A stretch of 64,000 nucleotides of DNA, taken from contig JACQFP010000077.1 of the NCBI GenBank assembly GCA_016200005.1, positions 1 through 64,000 of the forward strand, read 5' to 3'. The number at the start of each line of letters is the position of its first letter. Position 1 is the stretch's first letter. A program made the position numbers and the translations under genes. Source of the stretch: Verrucomicrobiota bacterium (GTDB taxonomy: Bacteria; Verrucomicrobiota; Verrucomicrobiia; Limisphaerales; PALSA-1396). Below the pieces are notes generated by a model, which was not told the DNA's origin, did no database searches, and saw only the letters and a program-made list of their open reading frames with translations. Positions 1 through 9,278 of the stretch are shown here, in pieces.

Positions 1-1240
1 TAAGTCCTTGAGCACCAGCCTCTTCGTATCCAGACGTTCCATTAATCTGCCCGGCTAAGAACAAGTTGCGGCAGGTTTTTGTTTCCAATGATGCGTCTAG
101 TTGAGTCGGGAATGCAAAATCGTATTCAACGGCGTATGCTGGACGAATGATTTCTGCGGACTCACAACCAATTATTGTTCTGACCAGTTCGACTTGGACC
201 TCAAATGGGAGAGAAGTAGAAAATCCATTAACGTAAATCTCATCCGTGGCAATACCTTCTGGCTCCAAGAAAACCTGGTGGTGCTCTTTGGTAGGAAATT
301 TTACAATTTTATCCTCAATGGATGGACAATAACGTGGACCGACGCCCGCTATCGCACCGGAATACATGGGCGACTTGTGAAGGTTGGCACGTATAAGATC
401 AGCCGTCGAGTTCGTGGTATGGGTGATATAACAACACAGTTGACCTTTCAATTTATCCAAGACCGAGTTTGGAGGATAGCAACCATTGACGGAACTGATT
501 TCACCCTTCGAAGCGCCGCATTGTTCCACGTGGAACAAGTCGTTCCTCCAGTACGAGAAGAATGGTACAGGCTCATCGCCTCGTTGAATTTCTGTTTTGT
601 CAAAATCGATTGTGCGCCGCAAGAGCCTCGGCGGAGTGCCGGTTTTTAGCCGACCAAGTTCGAGACCAATCTCCATTAGAGAGCCCGATAAGCCCATTTC
701 AGATGACTCACCGGCCCTTCCGCCTTGTTGTTTGGCATCCCCGATATGCATCAATCCACGCAAGAATGTACCCGTTGTAACAATCACAGTCTTCCCGTGG
801 TATTGAACTCCCAGTCTGGTCTCCACCCCGTAGACTGCTCGATGCTTGCAAAGTAAACGTGAAGTTTGACCTTGCATCACGTCAAGATTTCGCTCCTTTT
901 CACAAATCCATTTGAGCCTGAGCTGATACGCTTTCTTATCGCACTGAGCTCTGGGTGCCCAAACAGAAGGACCTTTTTTAGTGTTTAGCATTCGAAATTG
1001 CAGACCGGTCATATCCGCTGCTTTTCCCATCTCTCCACCTAACGCATCAATTTCTCTAGCCAAGTGGCCTTTAGCTAGTCCACCGATTGCTGGGTTACAG
1101 GACATCTGACCAATGGTGTCCAAGTTGGAAGTTAGGAGCAAGGCTTTGCACCCCATTCTAGCAACTGAAAGTGCCGCCTCAATCCCTGCATGACCGGCTC
1201 CGACAACGATTACATCGTATGTTTTCGGATAAATAAACAT
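1..1240 (-). CDS. mnmG: tRNA uridine-5-carboxymethylaminomethyl modification enzyme MnmG (GidA), 3' part missing
   Basis: Runs off the left edge; about 413 N-terminal codons are visible. The protein opens MFIYPKTYDVIVVGAGHAG, the FAD-binding Rossmann GxGxxG motif. It continues with the family signatures MSCNPAIGGLAKGH, GPSVWAPRAQ-like, GRLKTGTPPRL and CYITHT. MnmG works with MnmE to build cmnm5U at the wobble position of certain tRNAs and is cytoplasmic. The start is the ATG at 1238-1240, the only one ahead of the FAD motif. It lies 8 nt after the pgi stop on the same strand, so the two are probably co-transcribed. mnmG often lies close to oriC, and a parS-like site sits inside the gene. Base composition is AT-richer than the rest of the window. 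Confidence 0.95.
   Translation of the reverse strand, partial: MFIYPKTYDVIVVGAGHAGIEAALSVARMGCKALLLTSNLDTIGQMSCNPAIGGLAKGHLAREIDALGGEMGKAADMTGLQFRMLNTKKGPSVWAPRAQCDKKAYQLRLKWICEKERNLDVMQGQTSRLLCKHRAVYGVETRLGVQYHGKTVIVTTGTFLRGLMHIGDAKQQGGRAGESSEMGLSGSLMEIGLELGRLKTGTPPRLLRRTIDFDKTEIQRGDEPVPFFSYWRNDLFHVEQCGASKGEISSVNGCYPPNSVLDKLKGQLCCYITHTTNSTADLIRANLHKSPMYSGAIAGVGPRYCPSIEDKIVKFPTKEHHQVFLEPEGIATDEIYVNGFSTSLPFEVQVELVRTIIGCESAEIIRPAYAVEYDFAFPTQLDASLETKTCRNLFLAGQINGTSGYEEAGAQGL
522..537. other. parS-like centromere site (ParB-binding palindrome)
   Basis: The sequence TGTTCCACGTGGAACA is a perfect 16-bp palindrome. It matches the ParB-binding parS consensus known from chromosomal Par systems; the same core is used in pseudomonads. 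It lies within mnmG, where it encodes FHVEQ on the minus strand. parS sites cluster near oriC, commonly in or beside the gidA/gidB/parA/parB genes. Confidence 0.8.
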
Positions 1241-1248
1241 CGCTTAAA

Positions 1249-2871
1249 CTAGACGAGTTGATATGTGGCTTGGAACGGATTGCGACCAGCATTCTTTTTC
1301 AATCCTCGATCTGGATTAGCGGAGAGATGCTCACAGATTTTGAGGACAGTTTCATACTCGCAAAAGGAACCTATTTCTTCGGTCACCTGCACGGCCGTGA
1401 ATGCACTCCCGCAACGTGCCAAGAAGAACGCCAATACCTTAGACTGAAGCTCTATAAAACTGGCGGCTGCTGTTTTGCCTGCCTCGACCCCCGGTTGATT
1501 GTATGCGTTTACATTGATGAGGCTGGCATACAAACTCACAGTTCGCTCAAAAAGCGCGATCAGAACTCCAACTGTGAACGAGGAGACTCTTCTAAGCGAA
1601 AGCGTGATTGATTCCCGGCCTTTTTCAGACAATGCGTTGCGGGTTCCATGCAAAAAGCTAACCAAATAATCACCAGATGTTATATTATTGTCAAGCATGA
1701 TGGATGGTGAGGACCGATCCTTTAGTACCTCAATGAAAGTGACGAAAGAATTGTCAATACCATCTCTAAGTTGTTGAACATAAGCATGTTGGTCTGTTGA
1801 CCCTTTGTTTCCGAAAACCACAATCCCTTGATTAACCCTCTTGCCATCTAAATCAAGTTCCTTACCGAGTGACTCCATGATGAGTTGTTGGAGATATCGT
1901 GAAAGGAGCTGCAAGCGATCTTTGTAGGGCAAAACAACCATTATCTTGTCTCCTTTACCGTTACCGATATAAAACCACATCAATGCAAGCATAGCAGCCG
2001 GATTTTGATCAAAGTTTGGTTGGCGAGTAAGCTCATCGCAACACCGCGCACCTGAGACGAACTTATCTATATCTATGCCTTGTAAGGCAGCTGGGAGAAG
2101 ACCAACTGCGGAGAATTGGCTTGTTCGTCCACCTACCCAATCCCACATCGGAAACCGTTTGAGCCAATTCTTTGTGATCGCAAGGTTATCAAGCTCACTT
2201 CCCAAACGGGTAATCGCCACTGCGTGTTCCTCAAAAGAATGTCCGGCTCGCTGATAAACGTTTTGCGTTTCCAACATGCTGTTACGAGTTTCTTTTGTGG
2301 TCCCAGATTTCGAGATAACAATACACATCGTCTGTCCCAACAGCGGGGTAATTCCCGAAAAGAGCTTATCCATTCCGTCCGGGTCGGTGTTGTCCAGAAA
2401 ATGGATTGTCAGCTTGTCTTTGCTGGGCTGTCCGAGTGCGTCGGAAACAAATTGTGGTCCCAAAGCTGAACCCCCTATGCCGATCAGTAAGAGGTTTTTG
2501 AACGGACCCTTTGCGCCTTGAATAGTACCGGCGTGCACTTGCGCGGCAAACGCCTTGATCGCTTCCAGCGTGGTTTCTATTTCCCGGGCAATCAACGGCG
2601 TTGGAGCGAGTGCCGTGTTACGCAGCCAATAATGACCTACCATGCGGTTTTCATCGGGGTTCGCGATGGCACCTTTTTCCAAGTCTGCCATGGCTCGGAA
2701 AGCTTTTTGCATCCGCGGCTCCATTGAGACAAAATAATCGTCGGCAAAATTCATTCGGCTGATGTCCATCGCCAGCTCGATTGTCGGGAACTCCACGTAG
2801 TATTGCTGAAACCGCTTCCACTGTTCTTCTCTTGACCTGGTCATAAACGTGAGAGCTAGTTTAGCAGTCAT
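1249..2871 (-). CDS. pgi: glucose-6-phosphate isomerase
   Basis: 540 residues, the usual length of bacterial Pgi. It interconverts glucose-6-phosphate and fructose-6-phosphate in glycolysis and gluconeogenesis, in the cytoplasm. Visible signatures are the sugar-phosphate-binding SIS region [16 protein letters not shown] near residue 131, [29 protein letters not shown], and the C-terminal motif [16 protein letters not shown]. The annotated start gives MTAKLALTF; an alternative is MTRSREEQ nine codons downstream. Pgi is transcribed towards mnmG with only 8 nt between them. The gene is divergent from xylA across 187 bp (2872-3058), which must hold both promoters, although I see no convincing -35/-10 pair there. 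Confidence 0.95.
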   Translation of the reverse strand: MTAKLALTFMTRSREEQWKRFQQYYVEFPTIELAMDISRMNFADDYFVSMEPRMQKAFRAMADLEKGAIANPDENRMVGHYWLRNTALAPTPLIAREIETTLEAIKAFAAQVHAGTIQGAKGPFKNLLLIGIGGSALGPQFVSDALGQPSKDKLTIHFLDNTDPDGMDKLFSGITPLLGQTMCIVISKSGTTKETRNSMLETQNVYQRAGHSFEEHAVAITRLGSELDNLAITKNWLKRFPMWDWVGGRTSQFSAVGLLPAALQGIDIDKFVSGARCCDELTRQPNFDQNPAAMLALMWFYIGNGKGDKIMVVLPYKDRLQLLSRYLQQLIMESLGKELDLDGKRVNQGIVVFGNKGSTDQHAYVQQLRDGIDNSFVTFIEVLKDRSSPSIMLDNNITSGDYLVSFLHGTRNALSEKGRESITLSLRRVSSFTVGVLIALFERTVSLYASLINVNAYNQPGVEAGKTAAASFIELQSKVLAFFLARCGSAFTAVQVTEEIGSFCEYETVLKICEHLSANPDRGLKKNAGRNPFQATYQLV

Positions 2872-3058
2872 GGCGGGACCAAAACAATGAAATTACCAAT
2901 TTGAACAAAGTTCGCTGCTAAGGATGATTGACAGCGGTCTGGAACACGGTTCGAGCAATTCGCGGGGTTTCACGACGGCTTTCCGCTTGCGCATCGCCAG
3001 TGTTTAACTTAGCAATCGCTGCAGTTTTTCCGAGTAAGAAAACGAACAACTTTAGTTT

Positions 3059-4372
3059 ATGCCACCTGCATTCGCTAACATCTTTTCAATCCCGTTTGAA
3101 GGTCCCAAGTCAAGAAACCCGCTTGCCTTCAAGCATTACCATGCGACAGAACTCGTCGAGGGTAAGACGATGAAGGAGCACCTGCGGTTTTCAGTGGTCT
3201 ATTGGCACAGCTTTCGTAATCGCCTGGCCGACCCATTCGGAATGGGCACGGCGATTCGACCTTGGGACGACGGCACAGAGTCGGTGCAGAACGCCAAGGA
3301 TCGCGTCCGCGCCGCTTTCGAATTCATTGAAAAACTTGGCGCCCCGTTCTATGCGTTTCACGACCGGGATGTCGCTCCGGAGGCAGCAACCCTCAGCCAA
3401 ACCAATAAGAATCTGGATGCTGTCGTGAACGTCTTGAAGGAAGAGCAGGAGCGTTCCGGGATTAAACTGCTTTGGGGTACGGCCTGTCTTTTCACGCATC
3501 CTCGTTACGTGCATGGTGCGGCCACGAGTTGCAATGCGGACGTCTTTGCGTACGCGGCGGCGCAGGTAAAAAAGGCGCTCGAAGTTACGTATGAACTCGG
3601 CGGCGCAGGTTACGTTTTTTGGGGCGGCCGTGAGGGATACTCCACTTTATGGAACACGAACATGAAGCGGGAGCTGGATCATCTCGCCAGATTCCTCCAC
3701 ATGGCCGTGGATTACAAGAAGAGAATCGGATTCAAAGGACAATTCTACATCGAGCCGAAGCCAAAAGAACCGACCAAACATCAATATGATTCTGACGCGG
3801 CGGCCTGTCTTAATTTCCTGCGGGAGTATGACCTCATCGACCATCTAAAGTTGAACCTCGAAACCAACCACGCGACCCTGGCTGGTCACACCATGCAGCA
3901 CGAACTGGAAGTTGCCGCTGCCGCAAACGCGCTCGGCTCGATTGACGCGAATACTGGAGACCCGCTGCTCGGTTGGGACACGGATCAGTTTCCCACCGAC
4001 ATTTATTTGACCACCCAATGCATGCTGACGATTCTAAAAACAGGTGGTTTGAAAACTGGCGGCGTGAATTTCGACGCGAAGGTGCGACGCGAAAGCTTTG
4101 AACCCATTGATTTATTTCACGCCCACATCGGCGGCATGGATGCGTTTGCCAGGGGATTGAAGATCGCTGCGGCGATTCGCAAAGACGGACGGCTGGCTGA
4201 GTTCGTCCAGCAGCGTTATTGCTCGTGGGACTCCGGCATTGGCGCGAAAATTGAATCGGGCAAAAGCAACTTCACCGAACTCGAGGCCTACATCCTCAAG
4301 CAAGGTGAAGCGGCGCCCAACCACAGCGGTCGTCAGGAGTTTTTGGAAAACCTGATCAACGAATTCATCTGA
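3059..4372 (+). CDS. xylA: xylose isomerase
   Basis: 437 residues, the typical length of a class II xylose isomerase. It converts xylose to xylulose and also glucose to fructose, using divalent metal. The N-terminus ([18 protein letters not shown], then [15 protein letters not shown]) and the catalytic and metal motifs are all present: [12 protein letters not shown] with the active-site His, [46 protein letters not shown] and [21 protein letters not shown]. The start at 3059 fits the family N-terminus. No xylulokinase lies nearby; the divergent neighbour is pgi, another aldose-ketose isomerase. The gene converges with the sensor kinase gene, whose stop is 32 nt away. Confidence 0.95.
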   Translation: MPPAFANIFSIPFEGPKSRNPLAFKHYHATELVEGKTMKEHLRFSVVYWHSFRNRLADPFGMGTAIRPWDDGTESVQNAKDRVRAAFEFIEKLGAPFYAFHDRDVAPEAATLSQTNKNLDAVVNVLKEEQERSGIKLLWGTACLFTHPRYVHGAATSCNADVFAYAAAQVKKALEVTYELGGAGYVFWGGREGYSTLWNTNMKRELDHLARFLHMAVDYKKRIGFKGQFYIEPKPKEPTKHQYDSDAAACLNFLREYDLIDHLKLNLETNHATLAGHTMQHELEVAAAANALGSIDANTGDPLLGWDTDQFPTDIYLTTQCMLTILKTGGLKTGGVNFDAKVRRESFEPIDLFHAHIGGMDAFARGLKIAAAIRKDGRLAEFVQQRYCSWDSGIGAKIESGKSNFTELEAYILKQGEAAPNHSGRQEFLENLINEFI

Positions 4373-4404
4373 TCGGGGCGTTGCGGCCGGGTGCAAACCG
4401 CCTT

Positions 4405-6132
4405 TCACAACGGCAGGGTGATGCTGATGGTAGTGCCCTGGCCTTGGCGCGACATAATCTTGATTTTGCCACGAAGCGTCTCAACCACACGTCGCACGAT
4501 GGCCAGGCCGAGACCGGTTCCAGTCCTCTTGGTGGATTTTAGCACGGATGAAAATGCCCGGCGGCGCTGCTCCTCCGTCATCCCTTCGCCGGTGTCCTTG
4601 AACTCCACAACCACATGCGTGAGGTTCGGGTTGCTTCGCGGCACACGCAACGCCCGAGATGAAATCATCAGTCGCCCCCCCTTGGGCATCGCTTCCACCG
4701 CATTGAGCATGAGATTGAGAAAAGCCTGTTCCAATTGCACGGCGTCGGCCATCAGCAACGGCAAGTTCGGTTCAAAGTTGCAGACCAGTGGAATGTTTTG
4801 GTGCGTCAGTTTGTGTCGGGTCAGCAGACTCAAATCATCGATCAGTTGGTTGAGATTCACGGGGGTCAATTTCGGCTCGGCACTGCGCGCGAAGTCGAGT
4901 ATTTGCTCCACGGTTTTGTTCAAGAGATCCATTTTTTCGCCAATCAACCGCGCATCCTTCGCCCGGGGATCCTGGTCGGGAAACTTCAAATCGAGCGAGT
5001 GATACAGCATCTTCATCACCGTGAGTGGATTACGAATCTCGTGGGCTACTTCCGCCGCAAGCAGGCCCAGCGCCGAGAGCTTTTCACTTTGGCGCAACTG
5101 TTCCTCGGCATCCACCATGCGTTCGTACAGGCGGGCCTTCTCAATGGCGATGGCGGACAATTCAGCCAGCGCAGACAGAATGCGAACCTCTTCGTTGGAG
5201 AACACGTGTGACTGCCCGGTATAAACGCTTAACGTGCCGATAGCCTCTCCCGCAAAAATCAGCGGCACACTCAAGAGCGACACCAGCCCTTCGCTTCGGG
5301 CCACCTCGACGCTTTGATAGCGGCTGGAAATCTGCACATTCTCGATTTGCAACGGTTTCTTGCGGCGCACGACGATTCCCAACAAGCTTTCTGCCACGTT
5401 CAGCCGCGGTTTCTGAATGTAGGCCTCGCCGGCACCCCAGTTCGCGCGCAAATCCAACCACTCCTGGCTTTCGTCTAGCATCAGCAGTGAACACATCTTT
5501 GCTTCCATCAACACGCACGCGTCACGTGTGATCACCTTCAATGCCTCATCGAGATTCAGGGTGGAATTGATCGCCTGCCCCACGCTGGCCAGCGTTTCAA
5601 ACAGCCGTGCCTTGAGCCGCAATTGCGCGTAAAGCCAGGTGTGCAGAATGACCCTGGCCGCCGGCCTCGCGAGAGCCTCCAACAAATCCTGGTCCTCGAC
5701 ACTGAAGGCGTTTTTCCGGTCCGAATCCACGTTGAGCACGCCGCGCACTTCGCCGTTGACCTCCAACGGCACCGCCAACTCAGACCGTACGCCGCGCCGC
5801 AGCATGATGTAACGCGCGTCGCGCGTGACGTCGCCAACCCGGGCCGGTCGGCCCGTGCGCGCCACCCAACCGGTGATGCCTTCGCCGACGCGGAGTTTGA
5901 GTTCGCCAGCATTGGCCGGCAGACCATGAGCAGCGTGAATCTCCAGGAACCCGGATGTGGGATTGACCAGCGCGACGGACCCGCTGCTGGCGCGCATCAC
6001 GCGCACGGCCTCTCCCAGAATAAGTTGCAGTGCTTCCTGCGGCTCAAGCGTGGAATGAATGACGTCGCCGACCTGATACAGCAGATGAAGCCGGTCATAA
6101 CGCGCTTTCAATTCCGTCAACTCGTCACTCAT
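4405..6132 (-). CDS. GAF-domain sensor histidine kinase
   Basis: 575 residues with no signal peptide or membrane segment, so probably a soluble sensor. Two GAF-type domains occupy about residues 20-165 and 185-335 and would bind a small ligand or cofactor. A HisKA domain follows with the H-box AAEVAHEIRNPLTVMK around residue 360. The ATPase domain has the N-box LNLMLNAVEAMPKGG, the G1 box KDTGEGM and the G2 box GTGLGLAIVRR. It lacks a receiver domain, and no response regulator gene lies next to it. It follows the LptF/LptG-type gene on the same strand after about 88 nt and may be co-transcribed. The signal it senses cannot be read from the sequence. Confidence 0.9.
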   Translation of the reverse strand: MSDELTELKARYDRLHLLYQVGDVIHSTLEPQEALQLILGEAVRVMRASSGSVALVNPTSGFLEIHAAHGLPANAGELKLRVGEGITGWVARTGRPARVGDVTRDARYIMLRRGVRSELAVPLEVNGEVRGVLNVDSDRKNAFSVEDQDLLEALARPAARVILHTWLYAQLRLKARLFETLASVGQAINSTLNLDEALKVITRDACVLMEAKMCSLLMLDESQEWLDLRANWGAGEAYIQKPRLNVAESLLGIVVRRKKPLQIENVQISSRYQSVEVARSEGLVSLLSVPLIFAGEAIGTLSVYTGQSHVFSNEEVRILSALAELSAIAIEKARLYERMVDAEEQLRQSEKLSALGLLAAEVAHEIRNPLTVMKMLYHSLDLKFPDQDPRAKDARLIGEKMDLLNKTVEQILDFARSAEPKLTPVNLNQLIDDLSLLTRHKLTHQNIPLVCNFEPNLPLLMADAVQLEQAFLNLMLNAVEAMPKGGRLMISSRALRVPRSNPNLTHVVVEFKDTGEGMTEEQRRRAFSSVLKSTKRTGTGLGLAIVRRVVETLRGKIKIMSRQGQGTTISITLPL

Positions 6133-6220
6133 CTGGAAAGCTTAACTTTCATGGCTTTGAATTTGATGTCTGGAGTCTGAAGATTTAAGGGCGCTCCGTT
6201 CAATACTTCAATCTCGGAAC

Positions 6221-7336
6221 TCATCGGACTCGCGCGGTCAGCCACAAGCCACAAATGCCAAACGATACATTGGGGAACCACGCCGCCAACCAGGGAGGCA
6301 CGTAGCCCCCCGAACCGAGCGCCAGGCCGAGACGTAACAAGACAAAATAGATGAAGCAAATGGAAATGCTGCTGGCCACGCCGACAAATACGTTTCGTCG
6401 GGCGGAACTGGCGGCAAATGGAATGGCGATGAGCACCACCACCAGGCAGGTCCACGGTGCCGCCAGCCGGCCATGCAGTTGCGTGTAGAGCCAGTTCCGG
6501 TCGGAGCGCGCCAAGTGTGGATGCAAGCGCTTGTAGTTGAAGATATCAACCAGCGGCAGATCAGCATTCCGGGCAACCAGGTTGCGGTTGTCGAAACTGA
6601 TTTCGCTTTTGATCTGCTCCGGCGTTTCCGTGAATTCGGGCACCGCCAGCAACGCTGTCTGGTTGCGGTTGGTCAGCATGGTGGTGCCCGGTGCAAAGGT
6701 CAGCTCCAGCGCATTGGAAAAAGTCCAAACCTTGTCGATGCGCACCCCGCGTTGCGCGTACAATTCCCGCCGCGCACCGTCCGGGAGCTTCCACTCCACG
6801 ATCACATTCTCCATCTCGTGGGTTCGCAGATGGTAGGTCCCAATATGCCAGGTGCGATCATCGCGGAAATTTCGCAGCCCCAGGTTGCGCACGATGTTTC
6901 GCTTCTCTGGGCTCGCCTGCTTTTGCACGCGGCGGTTAAGAATCCGTTCGGCGGCCTCCACGCTGTTGGGCACCCACAATTCATTGAGGGCAAAATAAAC
7001 CAGCGCGAACACGCAACCGACGGCGAGATACGGCAGACACAGCCGCCACAGGCTGATTCCGGCCGCCCGCATCGCGATTAATTCGTGGTGGCGCGCATGA
7101 TTCGTGAGCGCGTAGAGCAACGCCAGCAACAACGCCATTGGGAGTACCAGCACCAAAAATTCCGGGGCGGTCACCAAGTAGTACTGCAGGATGTCGCGCA
7201 GCAACAGTTTCTTTTCCTGGAAGTCATCCAGCATGTTGAACAGGTCGGACGAAACCCAGAAAATCAAAAAGCCGCTCAGGCAATAGCCCAGCGGGATCAG
7301 CAATTCACGCAACAGATACCGATCGAGCAAACGCAT
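6221..7336 (-). CDS. LptF/LptG (YjgP/YjgQ) family lipopolysaccharide export permease
   Basis: About 371 residues from the ATG at 7334-7336 (MRLLDRYLLRELLIPL). This start matches the conserved family N-terminus, so it is preferred over the upstream in-frame ATG at 7363. LptF and LptG are the inner-membrane permease subunits that pair with the LptB ATPase to extract lipopolysaccharide into the Lpt bridge. Three hydrophobic segments occupy the first ~120 residues. Then comes a periplasmic beta-jellyroll-like region, and three more hydrophobic segments near the C-terminus (CLVVVLIAIPFAASSARR). The motif ELIAMRAAGISLWR is the family's cytoplasmic coupling helix. Which of the two subunits it is cannot be decided from the sequence alone. 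Confidence 0.85.
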   Translation of the reverse strand: MRLLDRYLLRELLIPLGYCLSGFLIFWVSSDLFNMLDDFQEKKLLLRDILQYYLVTAPEFLVLVLPMALLLALLYALTNHARHHELIAMRAAGISLWRLCLPYLAVGCVFALVYFALNELWVPNSVEAAERILNRRVQKQASPEKRNIVRNLGLRNFRDDRTWHIGTYHLRTHEMENVIVEWKLPDGARRELYAQRGVRIDKVWTFSNALELTFAPGTTMLTNRNQTALLAVPEFTETPEQIKSEISFDNRNLVARNADLPLVDIFNYKRLHPHLARSDRNWLYTQLHGRLAAPWTCLVVVLIAIPFAASSARRNVFVGVASSISICFIYFVLLRLGLALGSGGYVPPWLAAWFPNVSFGICGLWLTARVR

Positions 7337-7449
7337 TCCGCCGCAGCCTAACCGCCGCGCCAACTCAAAGCAAGCGGCTGAGCCGGGCGAGGCCGACGCC
7401 CGCCTGAGAATGCCCGTTCGGTGCCGATGCGGGAAACCTGCTTGCTTTC

Positions 7450-7731
7450 ATGGGCATTCCGCCTCATCGTCGTCACATGGGACTTCCAACAAAACCGGTC
7501 GAAATCAGCGTCGCTCAAATCGAGGAACTCAATCGCAAACTGTCGAATCTTCGTCACGACGTCAACAATCACGTTTCGTTGATTATGGCGGCGAACGAAC
7601 TGATCCAATATAAACCGGAGATGATCGCGCGGATGACCATCACTTTGACCGAGCAGCCGCCCAAAATCACGGAAGCCATCAACAAGTTCTCCACCGCCTT
7701 CGAGCAGACGCTCGGGATCACACGTCCGTAG
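7450..7731 (+). CDS. small conserved-looking protein with an H-box-like motif
   Basis: 93 residues; I do not recognise a named family. The segment LNRKLSNLRHDVNNHVSLIMAANELI resembles the dimerisation helix of histidine kinases (the HDxNN variant of the H-box) or of Spo0B-like phosphotransferases. No ATPase domain follows, and the whole protein would form two helices. A start at 7477 (MGLPTKPVEIS) is equally possible, because the first nine residues look unconserved. It is divergent from the LptF/LptG gene. A phosphotransfer or kinase-dimerising role is a guess from one motif. Confidence 0.55.
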   Translation: MGIPPHRRHMGLPTKPVEISVAQIEELNRKLSNLRHDVNNHVSLIMAANELIQYKPEMIARMTITLTEQPPKITEAINKFSTAFEQTLGITRP

Positions 7732-7954
7732 CATTAACTTTCGTCCTCGGCGCAATCTCGGATCATTTGCCAGGCCGCTCGCTGTAACGGGGACACGGTT
7801 CAGGCCGGCTAGAGTCTCGCTGTAACCTTCCGTCGGATTGCTTCGTCTCGCTCATTAACGATGAACAATGGGACGATGCCGGTTGCAATGCCGATGAAAT
7901 CCGTGAAACAAAAATCACTTTCCTGAAACCAATTCAAAGAAAAGGACACCATCT

Positions 7955-8560
7955 ATGAACACCAACACTCAACTTCGTTGTTTGAAAACATCCGCCGCAC
8001 TTTTGTTCGCGGCCGTCTTGTCCAGCACACTGATCGTTTCCGCCCAGCCGCCTCCGGACGGGCCCGCCGGCCCCGACCGGCCTCGACGCCCTGAAGGTCC
8101 ACGTCGCGGAATTCCGGATCCCTCTTTGAGCGAAGAACAGCGCACCGCCATCCGGGAAGCCATGGAAGCCTCGCGCAAAGACGCCGCACCGCTGGAAGAA
8201 AAAATGCGCGCCGCCCGCAAGGATTTGCAAGAAGCGATCCACGCGGAAAAAATTGATGAACAAGTCATCCGCGCCAAGGCCGCCGACGTCGGCAAACTTG
8301 AGGGCGACCTTGCCGTCATCCGCGCCAAAGCCTTTGCCAAAATCCGTCCCTCTCTCTCACGCGAACAAATCGCCCGCATGAAAAACATGCCGAGTGGATT
8401 TGATCGCCCCCGTCCGCCGTTCGCTGACGGCCGGCCCGGCGGACCCCGCCCGCGCGGCGAAGGATTTGACAGGCCGCCCGGACGCCCACTGCCACCCGGT
8501 GAAGATCGCGGCCCAGACGGATCGCTACCGCCACCCCCCAAACCCCGGCCATCGGAATAA
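7955..8560 (+). CDS. secreted Spy/CpxP-like helical protein with Pro/Gly-rich tail
   Basis: 201 residues. A signal peptide is evident (residues 1-30, hydrophobic core SAALLFAAVLSSTLIVSAQ). A Pro-Arg-rich spacer and a helical section (LSEEQRTAIREAMEASRKD ... LSREQIARMKNMP) follow. Its two LxxEQ motifs resemble the LTxxQ motifs of Spy/CpxP periplasmic chaperones and metal sensors. The last 60 residues are low-complexity Pro-Arg-Gly. A ribosome-binding AAAGG lies 10 nt ahead of the ATG. The gene ends at a strong terminator, so it is its own transcript ahead of the sigma-factor operon. It is probably a periplasmic partner of that operon, because the anchored protein at 9578-10126 has the same design. 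Confidence 0.7.
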   Translation: MNTNTQLRCLKTSAALLFAAVLSSTLIVSAQPPPDGPAGPDRPRRPEGPRRGIPDPSLSEEQRTAIREAMEASRKDAAPLEEKMRAARKDLQEAIHAEKIDEQVIRAKAADVGKLEGDLAVIRAKAFAKIRPSLSREQIARMKNMPSGFDRPRPPFADGRPGGPRPRGEGFDRPPGRPLPPGEDRGPDGSLPPPPKPRPSE

Positions 8561-8589
8561 TTTCTTTCGATGGTCAAGTTGAAGGCAGC

Positions 8590-8621
8590 AAACCATCCCG
8601 ACGACACGTTCGGGATGGTTT
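8590..8621 (+). terminator. rho-independent-type terminator
   Basis: A perfect 12-bp stem pairs AAACCATCCCGA (8590-8601) with TCGGGATGGTTT (8610-8621) around an 8-nt loop. A T-containing run follows. It lies 30 nt after the Spy-like gene stop and ahead of the sigma-factor start. Confidence 0.85.
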
Positions 8622-8662
8622 TGCCTTTAGTCCGGGGAGCGCGCTTGCCATACTGCGCGCCC

Positions 8663-9238
8663 ATGGAACAGACCGATGCGGACCACATCGCCGCAGTGTT
8701 GAAAGGCGACACCGCCCGCTTCGAAGTCTTGATCGAAAAATATTCGCCGCGCGTCTTTGCCTCGGCTCGTCGTTATGCACGTCGGGAAGACGAAGTGGAA
8801 GACATTGTGCAGGAAGTCTGGCTTAAGGCGTTTCAAAAGCTCGGCAGTTTTCGCGGTGAGGCGCCGTTTGAACACTGGCTGATGCGCCTGGCGGTGCGCA
8901 CCTGTTATGATTTTCTGCGCGGCCATCAACGCAATCGTGAGACCGCCTTCTCGCAACTCAGTGAACCGGAAACTGACTGGCTCGACCGGTTCGTGGCTCA
9001 GCCGGAGTCCGCCGGTGAAAACGCCGATGCCGCACGCCAACTGGTCGAGCGTGTGCTGACCCAACTTTCACCCGCCGCCCGGCTCGTGATCACGCTCCTG
9101 GAAATCGAAGAGCGCTCCGTCAAGGAAATCGCCGAACTGACCGGTTGGTCGGTGACGCTCGTCAAAGTCCGCGCGTTTCGCGCTCGCGCCGAAATGCGAA
9201 AGTGTCTGTCCAAAATCGCCAAAGATAAGTATCTGTAA
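8663..9238 (+). CDS. ECF-type RNA polymerase sigma factor
   Basis: 191 residues from the ATG at 8663 (MEQTDADHIAAVLKGD). The upstream in-frame start at 8570 would place the preceding terminator inside the gene and is rejected. Region 2 covers about residues 14-85 (FEVLIEKYSPRVFASARRY, DEVEDIVQEVWLKAFQKL, the core- and -10-binding helices). Region 4 covers about residues 134-182, with a helix-turn-helix at VKEIAELTGWSVTLVKVRAFRAR that would contact the -35 element. No extra C-terminal domain is present. It is followed by a small single-span membrane protein and an anchored Spy/CnrX-like protein, so it is probably held inactive at the membrane. Confidence 0.93.
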   Translation: MEQTDADHIAAVLKGDTARFEVLIEKYSPRVFASARRYARREDEVEDIVQEVWLKAFQKLGSFRGEAPFEHWLMRLAVRTCYDFLRGHQRNRETAFSQLSEPETDWLDRFVAQPESAGENADAARQLVERVLTQLSPAARLVITLLEIEERSVKEIAELTGWSVTLVKVRAFRARAEMRKCLSKIAKDKYL

Positions 9239-9241
9239 CCG

Positions 9242-9257
9242 GGCCACACCTGTGGCC
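9242..9257. other. short dyad between sigma and membrane-protein genes
   Basis: The sequence GGCCACACCTGTGGCC is a perfect palindrome starting 3 nt after the sigma-factor stop. It could be a small transcript hairpin that lowers downstream expression, or an operator. There is no T-run, so it is not a normal terminator. Confidence 0.35.
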
Positions 9258-9278
9258 GTCTGAATTAGTGCTGGATTT

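Noticed and set aside
8570-8662. Upstream start of the sigma-factor frame at 8570
   Set aside because: It would put the strong terminator hairpin at 8590-8621 inside the coding region; the ATG at 8663 gives a normal ECF N-terminus.
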